In this document: one piece after another, positions 33,280 to 41,015 of the stretch
How positions within the stretch are numbered: the first letter of the stretch is position 1
Layout of the letters: each line of letters opens with the position of its first letter
Assembly: GCF_007670255.1 (NCBI RefSeq)
Contig: NZ_SZVS01000006.1
Location: 237,965-301,964 of the forward strand
DNA: 64,000 bases
DNA from: Paenarthrobacter nicotinovorans
GTDB taxonomy: Bacteria; Actinomycetota; Actinomycetes; Actinomycetales; Micrococcaceae
Direction: 5' to 3'
Notes under the pieces: generated by a model
Told to the model about the DNA's origin: nothing
Seen by the model: the letters and a program-made list of their open reading frames with translations, nothing else
The model's database searches: none
Made by a program: the position numbers and the translations under genes

Positions 33280-34913
33280 CAGGTGAGGCCGTCCTGCGGC
33301 AGCTTTCCGTCAACAAAGTAGTCGTCGACGGCGGTGCTGACGCAGGAGTTCGAGCGGCCGTAGGCGGTGTGCCCCTCGCCTTCCCAGGTAACCAGGGATG
33401 CGTTCCCAAGCTGTTTGCGCAGCGACTGGGACCATTCCAGGGGGGTGGCGGGGTCTCCGGTGGTGCCGACCACCACAATGGGGGCTTCGCCGGAGTACTT
33501 GACCGGTGCAGGTGTGCGCGTGTTGGGGTACGGCCAGTCCTTGCAGTTCACGCCACCGTAGGCAAAGAATGAGCCGAAGGTGGGGGACTCCTGGAGAAGC
33601 CGGGCCTCCTCGGCACGCATGCCGGCAGTGTCCATGACCATCCGGTAGTCCAGGCAGTTGATCGCCTGGAACGCGAAGGCCGAATTGGAGCTGTACGTGC
33701 CGTTGGGCTCACGGTCCGCTCCGAGGTCGGCGAGCCGCATCATCTGGGACACGTCTCCGGAGAAGGCGCTGTCCAGTGCCTGGGTCAGCGCCGGCCAGCT
33801 TTGGTCGTTGTAGAGCGGCAGGATCAGGCCATTGACGAAGTCGTTGCCGGTCACCAGCCGGCCGTCCTTGGCTGTTTGCGGATTCTGGTCCACTGCGTTG
33901 ATGAGGTCCCTGATTTCCTGGACGCCGTTGTCCACGGAGCCGCTCATGGGGCACTGGTTCTGTTTCTGGCAGCTCGCCACGTAGGTGTGGATGGCCTTTT
34001 CGAAGGCGCGGGCCTGTCCCGCAGTCAGTTCCTCGTTGCTGATGGACGGGTCCACGGCTCCATCAAGAACCAGCCGGCCCACGTTGTCGGGGAAGAGCGA
34101 AGCGTAGGTCGAGCCGAGGAACGTTCCGTAGGAGAACCCGAGGTAGTTGAGCTTGGAATCATTGACCACGGCGCGCAGGATGTCCAGGTCCTTCGCGGCG
34201 CTGACGGTGTCGATATGTCCCAGGACAGGACCGGTTTGTTGGGCGCACTGCTCGGCGAAGGACTTGTTGAAGGCAATGGCGGCTGCCAGACCCTCATCGG
34301 TATCCTTGCGGAACACTTTTGCGCGCGCGGCATCGCGTTCGGCGTCGGTCATGCACTTGACCGGCGCCGAGTCCTTCACACCGCGCGGATCGAAGCCTAC
34401 GACGTCGTAGTTGGCCCGGAGCTTTTCGGTGAAGTGCGTTGTGCCGGCATCCTTGATGAAGTCCACACCCGAGCCGCCGGGGCCACCGGGGTTGACAAGG
34501 ATGGAGCCCTTCTTCTTCCCAGTGCTGGGAAGCTTGATGGCCGCGAGGGAGATTTCCTCGGAACCTGGCTGGGCGTAATCCATGGGGACACGCACCTTGC
34601 CGCATTGGAGACCGTCCCCGCAGGAGCTCCATTCCACGGACTGCGAGTAGAACTTCTCCAATCCCTTGGGCGCCGACGCCGCGATGGATGGTTCCACAGT
34701 GCTGGTAGAGGGCTTCGCCGAGGGGCCCGGCAGGAAGGGGACTGTGCAGGCGCTGAGGACCAGCATGGCTGCCAAGGCCACGCACATCGCCGCGAACGCG
34801 CGGGTACGGGCTCCCCGACGTGCCTTGCCACGGTACGCAGCACCACCGGCAGAAGGCTGGGCAGACCGGTCCCTTGAAGGGTTACCGGCGGGCCGGCGTC
34901 GTGCGGACGTCAT
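33276..34913 (-). CDS. Secreted alpha/beta-hydrolase, tripeptidyl aminopeptidase (S33) type
   Basis: This is a 545-aa exported hydrolase. After a basic N-terminus, a hydrophobic stretch ends in lipobox LVLSAC (about residues 51-56), so it should be a lipoprotein. The catalytic residues are the Ser in YLGFSYGTFLGS, the Asp in VVGTTGDPATP and the His in GEGHTAYGRSNSCV. The oxyanion loop is NPGGPGGSG. The architecture matches Streptomyces tripeptidyl aminopeptidases (SlpD/E, Tap), which release peptides from proteins outside the cell. AGGAG lies 6 nt before the ATG. The gene follows holB by 8 nt and is probably read from the tmk-holB promoter. Confidence 0.88.
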   Translation of the reverse strand: MTSARRRPAGNPSRDRSAQPSAGGAAYRGKARRGARTRAFAAMCVALAAMLVLSACTVPFLPGPSAKPSTSTVEPSIAASAPKGLEKFYSQSVEWSSCGDGLQCGKVRVPMDYAQPGSEEISLAAIKLPSTGKKKGSILVNPGGPGGSGVDFIKDAGTTHFTEKLRANYDVVGFDPRGVKDSAPVKCMTDAERDAARAKVFRKDTDEGLAAAIAFNKSFAEQCAQQTGPVLGHIDTVSAAKDLDILRAVVNDSKLNYLGFSYGTFLGSTYASLFPDNVGRLVLDGAVDPSISNEELTAGQARAFEKAIHTYVASCQKQNQCPMSGSVDNGVQEIRDLINAVDQNPQTAKDGRLVTGNDFVNGLILPLYNDQSWPALTQALDSAFSGDVSQMMRLADLGADREPNGTYSSNSAFAFQAINCLDYRMVMDTAGMRAEEARLLQESPTFGSFFAYGGVNCKDWPYPNTRTPAPVKYSGEAPIVVVGTTGDPATPLEWSQSLRKQLGNASLVTWEGEGHTAYGRSNSCVSTAVDDYFVDGKLPQDGLTC

Positions 34914-34921
34914 GCGTTCTC

Positions 34922-36073
34922 CTATTGCTGGATGAGGCTGGTTGCCATGGACTCGACCGCCAACAGCGGCGCCACGTTGGTGGTGGTAATGCGGACCCGG
35001 GCTTTGTTGATGGCGTCCATCCGGGCCAAGGTGGTTTCCGGGTTTGAACGACCCGCGTATTCTTCCAGTTCGCCCCTGAGCTCAACGTTGACCAGTTCAA
35101 CGGCGTTCCCCAACTGGATGATCAACACGTCTCGGTAGAAGGACAAAAGGTCGGTCAGGGTACGGTCCAGCGAGTCGGTGATGGAGCGTTTGGCACGCCG
35201 TTTCTGGTCGTCCTCCAGCTGCTTGACCTGGCTGCGCATCGACGGCGGCAACGTTCCGGACTCGGGTGCGCCCAGACTGGCGAGCAGCGCGATCTTCTCG
35301 GCGGCATCGCGTTCGTCGTTGGAGCTGTTGGCTTCCTCCGTGGCGATCTTGACCAGCTTTTCGGCCATCATCACCGCAGCGGTCACCCCCCGCAAACCCA
35401 GGGGAATGCGGACGGTTTCCAGGCGGCGTTCCCGGGCGTCGGCGTCGCGGGCCAAACGGCGGGCGATGCCGATGTGGCTTTGGGCCGCGCGGGCGGCCCG
35501 TTCCGCGAGCTGGCGGTCGACGCCGTCGCGCCTGACCAAAAGATCGGCGACGTCGGCGGCCGGCGGAAGCCGCAGGCTCACCGGGCGGCAGCGGGAACGG
35601 ATGGTGACCAGGACATCGGCAGGGGAGGGTGCGCAGAGCATCCAGATGGTGCGCGGCGTTGGTTCTTCGATGGCCTTCAACAGGACATTGGTGGTGCGCT
35701 CGGCCATGCGGTCCGCATCTTCCACCACAATGATGCGCCATCGTCCCGTGGCCGGCCGGTCGCCGGCTTTGGAAACGAGTTCGCGGGCTTCATCAATGGT
35801 GATGGTGACTTTTTCCGTCCGCACGAACGTCACGTCCGAGTGCGTCTCACCAAGGATGGTGTGGCAGGCCGCGCAGACGCCGCAGCCTCGCTGGGTGACA
35901 TCGTCCTGCTCGCAATTAAGTGCGGCCGCAAAGGCCTTGGCCGCGTTGGAGCGCCCGGAGCCCGGGGGGCCAGTGAAGAGCCACGCATGGGTGAGGCCGG
36001 ACTCGCCCTGCGCCGCCAGCTTCAGCTGCGCGACGACGGGAGCCTGCCCCTGGAGGTCGTCCCAGACGCTCAC
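34922..36073 (-). CDS. holB: DNA polymerase III subunit delta'
   Basis: This is a 383-aa clamp-loader subunit of the replicative polymerase. The AAA+ domain begins with a P-loop-like GPPGSGRSN (residues 35-43). A zinc module is formed by Cys54, Cys64, Cys67 and Cys70 (CGVCAAC). Further features are IIVVEDADRM (Walker B) and VLLKAIEEPTPRTI, with the SRC sensor in TIRSRCRP. The GTG start overlaps the TGA of tmk (GTGA). Pairing of tmk and holB in one operon is common in bacteria and links dTTP supply with replication. Confidence 0.93.
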   Translation of the reverse strand: MSVWDDLQGQAPVVAQLKLAAQGESGLTHAWLFTGPPGSGRSNAAKAFAAALNCEQDDVTQRGCGVCAACHTILGETHSDVTFVRTEKVTITIDEARELVSKAGDRPATGRWRIIVVEDADRMAERTTNVLLKAIEEPTPRTIWMLCAPSPADVLVTIRSRCRPVSLRLPPAADVADLLVRRDGVDRQLAERAARAAQSHIGIARRLARDADARERRLETVRIPLGLRGVTAAVMMAEKLVKIATEEANSSNDERDAAEKIALLASLGAPESGTLPPSMRSQVKQLEDDQKRRAKRSITDSLDRTLTDLLSFYRDVLIIQLGNAVELVNVELRGELEEYAGRSNPETTLARMDAINKARVRITTTNVAPLLAVESMATSLIQQ

Positions 36074-36729
36074 GGGCGCGGGCCGGGAACTCGGTCGCCC
36101 AACAGGGACTCCACCCGCTCCAGGATCCGGGCGGTCAGCGCCTCGATGTCATCGCCGGCAGGCAGGACCAGATAGCTCGACGGCGCGGCCCCGGCCAGGT
36201 CCAGGAAAGCGTGGCGGATGGCTGAGTGGAATTCGTCCGGCTCGGATTCAAGCCGGTCCTCGGTGGCGTCCCCCGCAGTGCGGCGTTGGCGGCCGTCGGC
36301 GGGATCGACGTCGAGCAGTACGGTCAGGTGCGGATGGAGGCCTTCGGTGGCCCATTCGTTAAGGGACAACACGCCATCTGCTCCCAAGCCGCGGCCAGCG
36401 CCCTGATAGGCGACGGAGGAATCGATATAGCGGTCCGTGATGACTACGGTTCCATTGGCCAGGGCAGGACGGATGACCTGGTGGGCGTGCGCCGCCCGGG
36501 CAGCGGCGAACATGAGGGCCTCGGTGCGGGCATCGATGGTCCCGTGCCCGTGGTCCAGCACAAGGGAGCGCAATTTCTCGCCAATCGGGGTGCCGCCCGG
36601 CTCACGGGTGCGCAGTACGGAAAGTCCCCGGGATTCGAGGGCGTCCGACAGCCGGGCAGCCTGTGTGGACTTGCCCGCTCCGTCCCCGCCTTCGAACGCG
36701 ATGAAAAGACCTGTGCTCTGAATACTCAC
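36070..36729 (-). CDS. tmk: Thymidylate kinase
   Basis: This 219-aa enzyme phosphorylates dTMP to dTDP. It has the P-loop FEGGDGAGKST (residues 12-22), the DR(Y/H/W) motif in DRYIDSSVAYQGAGRGLG, and the TREPGGTPIGE segment that binds the monophosphate. The length is normal. The GTG start has no clear ribosome site; instead TAGGCT (36741-36736) ends exactly 6 nt before it, which suggests a leaderless message. It is the first gene of the tmk-holB-peptidase operon, with translational coupling to holB. Confidence 0.94.
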   Translation of the reverse strand: MSIQSTGLFIAFEGGDGAGKSTQAARLSDALESRGLSVLRTREPGGTPIGEKLRSLVLDHGHGTIDARTEALMFAAARAAHAHQVIRPALANGTVVITDRYIDSSVAYQGAGRGLGADGVLSLNEWATEGLHPHLTVLLDVDPADGRQRRTAGDATEDRLESEPDEFHSAIRHAFLDLAGAAPSSYLVLPAGDDIEALTARILERVESLLGDRVPGPRP

Positions 36730-36735
36730 GCGTCT

Positions 36736-36741
36736 AGCCTA
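36736..36741 (-). promoter_or_regulatory. -10 element for leaderless tmk
   Basis: TAGGCT on the minus strand is separated by AGACGC (6 nt) from the GTG start of tmk, so the expected start point is the start codon itself. Confidence 0.5.
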
Positions 36742-36800
36742 CCGAGCTTCCCTGACAGCAAAGGGCCGTAATGCCTTTCATCCACAGCATTGCCCGCGGC

Positions 36801-36806
36801 TACCCT
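36801..36806 (+). promoter_or_regulatory. -10 element for leaderless transsulfuration gene
   Basis: TACCCT is followed by GAAACC (6 nt) and the ATG at 36813. No Shine-Dalgarno sequence is present, so the message probably begins at the start codon. Confidence 0.5.
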
Positions 36807-36812
36807 GAAACC

Positions 36813-37997
36813 ATGAGCCTTTCCGATCAGCACGCCGCCGAATTGTCGCCTGAAACCGTTGTGGTTGCTGCCGGTCGTCCGGATCGGTCCCACGATGAAC
36901 CGGTGAATCCGCCCATCGTCCTGTCCTCCACATACTTCGGTACTGGCAGCCTGGGCGACGGCGACCGTGGCTATGGCCGCTACGCGAACCCCACCTGGGA
37001 CCCCTTCGAGGACGCGCTGGCAAAACTGGAAGGCGCCACGCTCCCGGGCCTGCTGTACGCGTCAGGCCTGGCCGCGGTCAGTTCGGCGCTCTCACTGGTA
37101 CCGGCTGGGGGCGTCGTGGTGATGCCCACCCACAGCTACGCGGGCTCCTTGGTGATGGCCACGGAACTGGCGGAGAAGGGCTTCCTTGAACTCCGTACCG
37201 TGGACATCACGGACACTGAAGCGGTCAAGGCCCTGATCAGCCCGGAGCAGGGCAGGAAGGCAGACCTGCTCTGGCTCGAAAGCCCCACCAACCCCATGCT
37301 CGGCATCGCCGACATCCGTTCCCTGACCGATGCCGCCCATGCCGCGGGCGCGATCGTGGTCACCGACAATACTTTCTCCACGCCCCTGGTGCAGCAGCCC
37401 CTGAGCCTGGGCTCCGACGTCGTGCTTCACTCGGTGACCAAATACCTGGCCGGGCATTCGGACGTCGTCCTCGGCGCCCTGGTGACATCCAACCCGGAGC
37501 TGCGGGCCACGCTCCTTCACCACCGCATCATCCACGGCGGTATCGCCGGTCCGTTTGAGGCCTGGCTGGCTCTTCGCGGGCTGCGTACCCTGGCGTTGCG
37601 GATCGAGCGCTCGCAGGCCTCGGCGGCAACGCTCGCCGAACGGCTCAGCACCCACCCCCGCGTCGAAGCCATCAGGTATCCGGGCCTGCCCGCCGACCCG
37701 GGACACGAACGCGCGAAGGCCCAGATGAAGGGCTTCGGCTCCATCCTTTGCATCCAGCTCGCCGGAGACCAGCACCGCTCCGGCGCCGAAGCCGCGGACG
37801 AACTGGTCCGTGCGTTGCAGCTGTGGCTCCCGGCGACGTCCTTGGGTGGGGTTGAGTCACTGATCGAACGACGACGGCGGCACACCGCCGAGCCGCTCAG
37901 CGTTCCGGACAACCTGGTCCGCTTGAGCGTTGGAATCGAGAACGTGGAAGATCTCTGGTCCGACCTTGAGCAAGCACTCAAGGCGTTGGACAGTTAG
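36813..37997 (+). CDS. Cystathionine gamma-synthase/lyase family PLP enzyme
   Basis: This is a 394-aa transsulfuration enzyme of the Cys/Met PLP family. The Schiff-base Lys210 lies in HSVTKYLAGHSD. Other conserved parts are YGRYANPTWDPFE (binds the PLP phosphate of the neighbouring subunit), ESPTNPMLGIADI and VTDNTFSTPLVQQPL. Family members make or split cystathionine in methionine and cysteine metabolism; synthase (metB) and lyase cannot be separated here. The ATG at 36813 is preferred to one at 36771 because a -10 element lies 6 nt upstream and the family N-terminus fits. The TAG stop forms the first bases of the -10 of the next gene. Confidence 0.88.
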   Translation: MSLSDQHAAELSPETVVVAAGRPDRSHDEPVNPPIVLSSTYFGTGSLGDGDRGYGRYANPTWDPFEDALAKLEGATLPGLLYASGLAAVSSALSLVPAGGVVVMPTHSYAGSLVMATELAEKGFLELRTVDITDTEAVKALISPEQGRKADLLWLESPTNPMLGIADIRSLTDAAHAAGAIVVTDNTFSTPLVQQPLSLGSDVVLHSVTKYLAGHSDVVLGALVTSNPELRATLLHHRIIHGGIAGPFEAWLALRGLRTLALRIERSQASAATLAERLSTHPRVEAIRYPGLPADPGHERAKAQMKGFGSILCIQLAGDQHRSGAEAADELVRALQLWLPATSLGGVESLIERRRRHTAEPLSVPDNLVRLSVGIENVEDLWSDLEQALKALDS

Positions 37998-38000
37998 GCT
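37995..38000 (+). promoter_or_regulatory. -10 element for DUF2516 gene, overlapping an upstream stop codon
   Basis: TAGGCT ends 7 nt before the GTG at 38008. Its first three bases are the TAG stop of the preceding gene, so the end of one gene and the promoter of the next share sequence. Confidence 0.45.
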
Positions 38001-38007
38001 GGAGGGC

Positions 38008-38349
38008 GTGGACGGAAAAATCTTGATCGCGTACGTCAGCACCGGCGTTTACCTCATCCTGGGGCTGGTGGCCCTGGCCTTGGAACTGTGGGCGTTCGCT
38101 GATTGCCTGCGGCACCGGCCCACCTTGTTCGTGGCTGCTTCCAAGAGGACCAAGACCTTCTGGCTGGCGCTGACGGGTGTGTCCTTGGCCATCGGGGCGT
38201 TGACGTTGCTGACAGGCGGCAGCAGCCTTGGCCTCTTCGGGATCGCCGCCGTCACCGCGGCTTGCGTCTACCTCGCCGATGTCCGCCCGGCAGTCCGTGA
38301 GGCGGGCAGTGGCGGTAACCGCAACGTCGGCCCCTACGGTCCCTGGTAG
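38008..38349 (+). CDS. DUF2516 family small membrane protein
   Basis: This is a 113-aa protein with three hydrophobic helices (about residues 7-29, 48-66 and 70-90). It matches the actinobacterial DUF2516 family, seen for example in the core LALELWAFADCLRHRP and the TKTFWLALTGVSLA stretch. The function is unknown. The GTG at 38008 is chosen because it gives the family N-terminus and a -10 element lies 7 nt upstream; GGAGGG is also present but too close for a standard ribosome site. It is encoded between a transsulfuration gene and a convergent methyltransferase gene. Confidence 0.85.
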   Translation: MDGKILIAYVSTGVYLILGLVALALELWAFADCLRHRPTLFVAASKRTKTFWLALTGVSLAIGALTLLTGGSSLGLFGIAAVTAACVYLADVRPAVREAGSGGNRNVGPYGPW

Positions 38350-38372
38350 AGCAGACCCCGGGTAAGCCGGCG

Positions 38373-39206
38373 TCAGTTCGGCGCCACCGCATCCCACGCC
38401 ACCGTCAGTTCACCCAAACGCCACCGCGAGGGTCCATCCTGAAGCGGCCATCCGGCGTCGCGCAGTGAACGGCACATCCCTGTCCAGCGCTGCCGGTTTC
38501 CGAACGACGCCAAAGGCGCCGCGTCCAGCCAGGCCTTGTCCATGGCCTGCAGGAACGCGTGGATCGGCTCTCCCGGCACGTTCCGGTGGATGAGCGCCTT
38601 GGGTAGCCGCTCGGCAACCTCGGACGGAAGGTCGAAACTGCCGAAGCGGACGGAGAAGCTCAGGCTCAAGGGCCGCTCCCGGTCCAGTGCCACCCACGTG
38701 ACGCGGCGGCCGATCTCGTCGCACGTGCCGTCGATGAACAGCCCATTCGGTGCCAGCCGGGACTGCACCAGGGACCAGATCGCGGGTACGTCCGACTCCT
38801 CGTACTGCCGCAGCACGTTGAATGCCCGGACCAGCACCGGATTGCCTGGCACCGGAACTTCGAAGCCGCCCACGTGGAAGCTCAGCCCGGGCCGCTCCAG
38901 TGCCTTTGCGGTCCGCACGCGCTCAGGCTCGATCTCGATCCCGTACACCTGCACGTCCGTCCGGACGGCCTGCAGCCGTTCAAAAAGCTCGACGGCGGTG
39001 GTCGGCGAGGCGCCATAGCCCAGGTCCACTACAAGGGGCTCGACGGCGGTGCGCAGCCGCCATGCCTGCGGTCCGGCGAGCCAGCGGTCCAGTCGCCGCA
39101 TCCGGTTGGGGTTGGTGGTGCCGCGGGTAATATTGCCAATTGGTTTGCCTGCCGCGTTGCCGCCCCTGCCGCGGGGAGAGCCCACCCGTTCCGCCTTTTG
39201 CACCAC
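38373..39206 (-). CDS. Class I SAM-dependent methyltransferase-like protein
   Basis: This 277-aa protein has a Rossmann-like SAM-binding region (VVDLGYGASPTTAVELFERL, then VYGIEIEPERV with the acidic residue that binds ribose). The N-terminal 45 residues are basic and Arg/Asn-rich (NPNRMRRLDRWL). The target is unknown; actinobacterial homologues are annotated only as methyltransferases. The GTG start has no ribosome site, but TAAAGT (39218-39213) ends 6 nt before it, so the message may be leaderless. A 24-bp inverted repeat lies just upstream, between this gene and the divergent gpmA. Confidence 0.78.
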   Translation of the reverse strand: MVQKAERVGSPRGRGGNAAGKPIGNITRGTTNPNRMRRLDRWLAGPQAWRLRTAVEPLVVDLGYGASPTTAVELFERLQAVRTDVQVYGIEIEPERVRTAKALERPGLSFHVGGFEVPVPGNPVLVRAFNVLRQYEESDVPAIWSLVQSRLAPNGLFIDGTCDEIGRRVTWVALDRERPLSLSFSVRFGSFDLPSEVAERLPKALIHRNVPGEPIHAFLQAMDKAWLDAAPLASFGNRQRWTGMCRSLRDAGWPLQDGPSRWRLGELTVAWDAVAPN

Positions 39207-39212
39207 GGCCCC

Positions 39213-39218
39213 ACTTTA
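39213..39218 (-). promoter_or_regulatory. -10 element for leaderless methyltransferase gene
   Basis: TAAAGT on the minus strand, then GGGGCC (6 nt), then the GTG start at 39206. Confidence 0.5.
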
Positions 39219-39222
39219 TCGT

Positions 39223-39287
39223 GCAACGCGGGGTCACTTATGGCCCCTTCCGCGGCGTTGGATGGGCCATAAGTGACCCCGCGTTGC
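39223..39287. repeat. 24-bp perfect inverted repeat between divergent promoters
   Basis: The arms at 39223-39246 and 39264-39287 are perfectly complementary over 24 nt around a 17-nt loop; the core reads GGTCACTTATGGCCC. The element sits directly between the -10 of the methyltransferase gene and the gpmA promoter region. It may be a mobile palindromic repeat or a shared control site. Confidence 0.75.
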
Positions 39288-39341
39288 TGTTGGTCCCGGC
39301 GGGAACCCCGTAACGCCGGGCAGGGCAGGGGGCCGCTCGGC

Positions 39342-39347
39342 TAGGAT
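39342..39347 (+). promoter_or_regulatory. -10 element for leaderless gpmA
   Basis: TAGGAT is followed by 7 nt and the ATG at 39355. No Shine-Dalgarno sequence precedes that ATG. Confidence 0.5.
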
Positions 39348-39354
39348 GAAAACC

Positions 39355-40101
39355 ATGACTTACAAGCTGATTCTGCTGCGCCATGGCCACAGCGAATGGA
39401 ACGCCAAGAACCTGTTCACCGGTTGGGTGGACGTTGACCTGAACGACCAAGGCCGCAAAGAAGCAGTGCGCGGCGGGGAGCTCCTGGTGGAGAACAACAT
39501 CCTCCCGGACATCCTCTACACCTCCCTCCTGAAGCGCGCCATCAACACGGCCAACATGGCCCTGGACAAGGCTGACCGCGGCTGGATCCCGGTCAAGCGC
39601 GACTGGCGCCTCAACGAACGCCACTACGGCGCCTTGCAGGGCAAGGACAAGGCCCAGACCCTTGCCGAGTTCGGCGAAGAGCAGTTCATGGAATGGCGCC
39701 GCAGCTACGACACCCCGCCGCCGCCCCTGTCCGATGACAGCGAGTTCTCCCAGGCACATGACGTCCGTTACAAGGACCTCGGCGACGCCCTGCCGCGCAC
39801 CGAGTGCCTCAAGGACGTGCTGGTCCGTCTCCTTCCGTACTGGGAATCGGACATCAAGGAAGACCTCAAGGCCGGCAAGACCGTTTTGGTCACGGCCCAC
39901 GGCAACTCCCTGCGCGCGCTGGTCAAGCACCTGGACGGCATCAGCGACGACGCCATCGCCGGCCTGAACATCCCCACGGGCATCCCGCTGGTGTACGAAC
40001 TCGATGAAGACTTCCAGCCCGTCACCCCCGGCGGAACCTACCTGGATCCCGACGCCGCGGCCGAGGCCATCCTCGCGGTAGCGAACCAGGGCAAGAAATA
40101 G
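39355..40101 (+). CDS. gpmA: 2,3-bisphosphoglycerate-dependent phosphoglycerate mutase
   Basis: This 248-aa glycolytic enzyme interconverts 3- and 2-phosphoglycerate. The phosphohistidine motif is [10 protein letters not shown] (residues 6-15). Other conserved parts are [27 protein letters not shown] substrate loop ([14 protein letters not shown]) and the second active-site His in [17 protein letters not shown]. The length is as expected for the dimeric cofactor-dependent type. An in-frame ATG at 39346 would overlap the -10 element, so 39355 is preferred. A 22-bp hairpin shared with the convergent phoU follows. Confidence 0.95.
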   Translation: MTYKLILLRHGHSEWNAKNLFTGWVDVDLNDQGRKEAVRGGELLVENNILPDILYTSLLKRAINTANMALDKADRGWIPVKRDWRLNERHYGALQGKDKAQTLAEFGEEQFMEWRRSYDTPPPPLSDDSEFSQAHDVRYKDLGDALPRTECLKDVLVRLLPYWESDIKEDLKAGKTVLVTAHGNSLRALVKHLDGISDDAIAGLNIPTGIPLVYELDEDFQPVTPGGTYLDPDAAAEAILAVANQGKK

Positions 40102-40105
40102 GCAA

Positions 40106-40154
40106 ACGACGGCGGCCGGTCACCTTCCCGGCGAAGGTGACCGGCCGCCGTCGT
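40106..40154. terminator. Bidirectional hairpin between gpmA and phoU
   Basis: A perfect 22-bp stem (40106-40127 with 40133-40154) has a 5-nt loop and lies 5 nt after the gpmA stop and 19 nt from the phoU stop. There is no T tract. It probably ends both convergent messages. Confidence 0.8.
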
Positions 40155-40173
40155 ATGCTCTGCAGTTTGAGCG

Positions 40174-40827
40174 CTAGAAGCCCTCGGGCTGCCATTCGCC
40201 GGTCACCAGGTAGGTGACCTTGCGGGCGACGGAGACGCCGTGGTCGGCGAAGCGCTCGAAGTAGCGGCTGGCCAGTGCGACATCCACGGTGGTGGCTGCT
40301 GACTCGCTCCAGTCCGGCGAAGCGATTGCCTTGAACACGCTGAGGTGGAGGTCGTCCACGGCGATGTTGATCTTGAGGATGTCGCGGGCCACTTCGAGGT
40401 CGCGGGTTTCGAGAAGTTCGATAACCTTCGCGACGATCTCGATGTCATGCTGCGCCATGGCCTTGAAGGTCTGGGTCAGCGAAGCCGGGATCACTGTGGC
40501 GGGGTAGCGGAGGCGTGCCAGCTGGGCCACGTGCCGGGCGAGGTCACCCATGCGTTCGAGCGAAGCACTCATGCGGAGCGAGCCGACAATCATGCGAAGG
40601 TCGCTGGCTACGGGACCCTGGAGGGCCAGAATGTCGATGGCGCGCTCGTCCAGGCTGTTCTGGAGGAAGTCGATCCGGGCATCTGCCGCGATGACATCCT
40701 GTGCAAGATCCACGTCGGCGCCTTCGAAGGACGTTGTGGCCTTCGTTATTGCTTCGTGAACGAGCTTGGAGATCTCGATGAGGTCGTCACCTACCTGGGT
40801 GAGCTCCTCCTGAAAAACCTTGCGCAC
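40174..40827 (-). CDS. phoU: Phosphate transport system regulator PhoU
   Basis: This 217-aa protein consists of two three-helix PhoU repeats. Each carries the metal-binding E/D-rich helix pattern, for example LRMSASLERMGDLARHVAQLA in part (SLERMGDLARH) and ASRYFERFADHGVSVARK. PhoU links the phosphate transporter to the sensor kinase and keeps the phosphate response off when phosphate is ample. The GTG at 40827 gives the canonical start RKVFQEELTQVGDDL and has GGAAAGGA upstream; the frame is open 19 codons further. The gene is divergent from senX3-regX3, with phosphate-box-like repeats between them. Confidence 0.93.
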   Translation of the reverse strand: MRKVFQEELTQVGDDLIEISKLVHEAITKATTSFEGADVDLAQDVIAADARIDFLQNSLDERAIDILALQGPVASDLRMIVGSLRMSASLERMGDLARHVAQLARLRYPATVIPASLTQTFKAMAQHDIEIVAKVIELLETRDLEVARDILKINIAVDDLHLSVFKAIASPDWSESAATTVDVALASRYFERFADHGVSVARKVTYLVTGEWQPEGF

Positions 40828-40918
40828 TAAGGCGTCCTTTCCTTGGAAATCCTGTCCCGGGACGGGGACGGACTTCAAAACCATTGGCAGTCCAACCAGT
40901 AACTGTGTCAGGGCCCCA

Positions 40919-40957
40919 TGAACTGTTTGGCACCTTTAGATGAACGTTAGTTGAACC
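40919..40957 (-). promoter_or_regulatory. Phosphate-box-like direct repeats (candidate RegX3 site)
   Basis: On the minus strand GTTCA occurs three times on an exact 11-nt register (complements of 40952-40956, 40941-40945 and 40919-40923; the intervening register position is degenerate). The two adjacent units read GGTTCAACTAA and CGTTCATCTAA. Direct 11-nt repeats starting GTTCA are the binding sites of PhoP/RegX3-type regulators in actinobacteria. The site lies about 60 bp upstream of the senX3 start and 95 bp upstream of phoU. Confidence 0.6.
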
Positions 40958-41003
40958 GTGGACGTTTGGCGCCTGATCAATGCTTCGGCCTGATTCCACA
41001 GCA

Positions 41004-41009
41004 TAAGCT
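41004..41009 (+). promoter_or_regulatory. -10 element for leaderless senX3
   Basis: TAAGCT is followed by GGAGAC (6 nt) and the GTG start at 41016. The GGAG is only 2 nt from the start codon and is unlikely to serve as a ribosome site. Confidence 0.5.
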
Positions 41010-41015
41010 GGAGAC

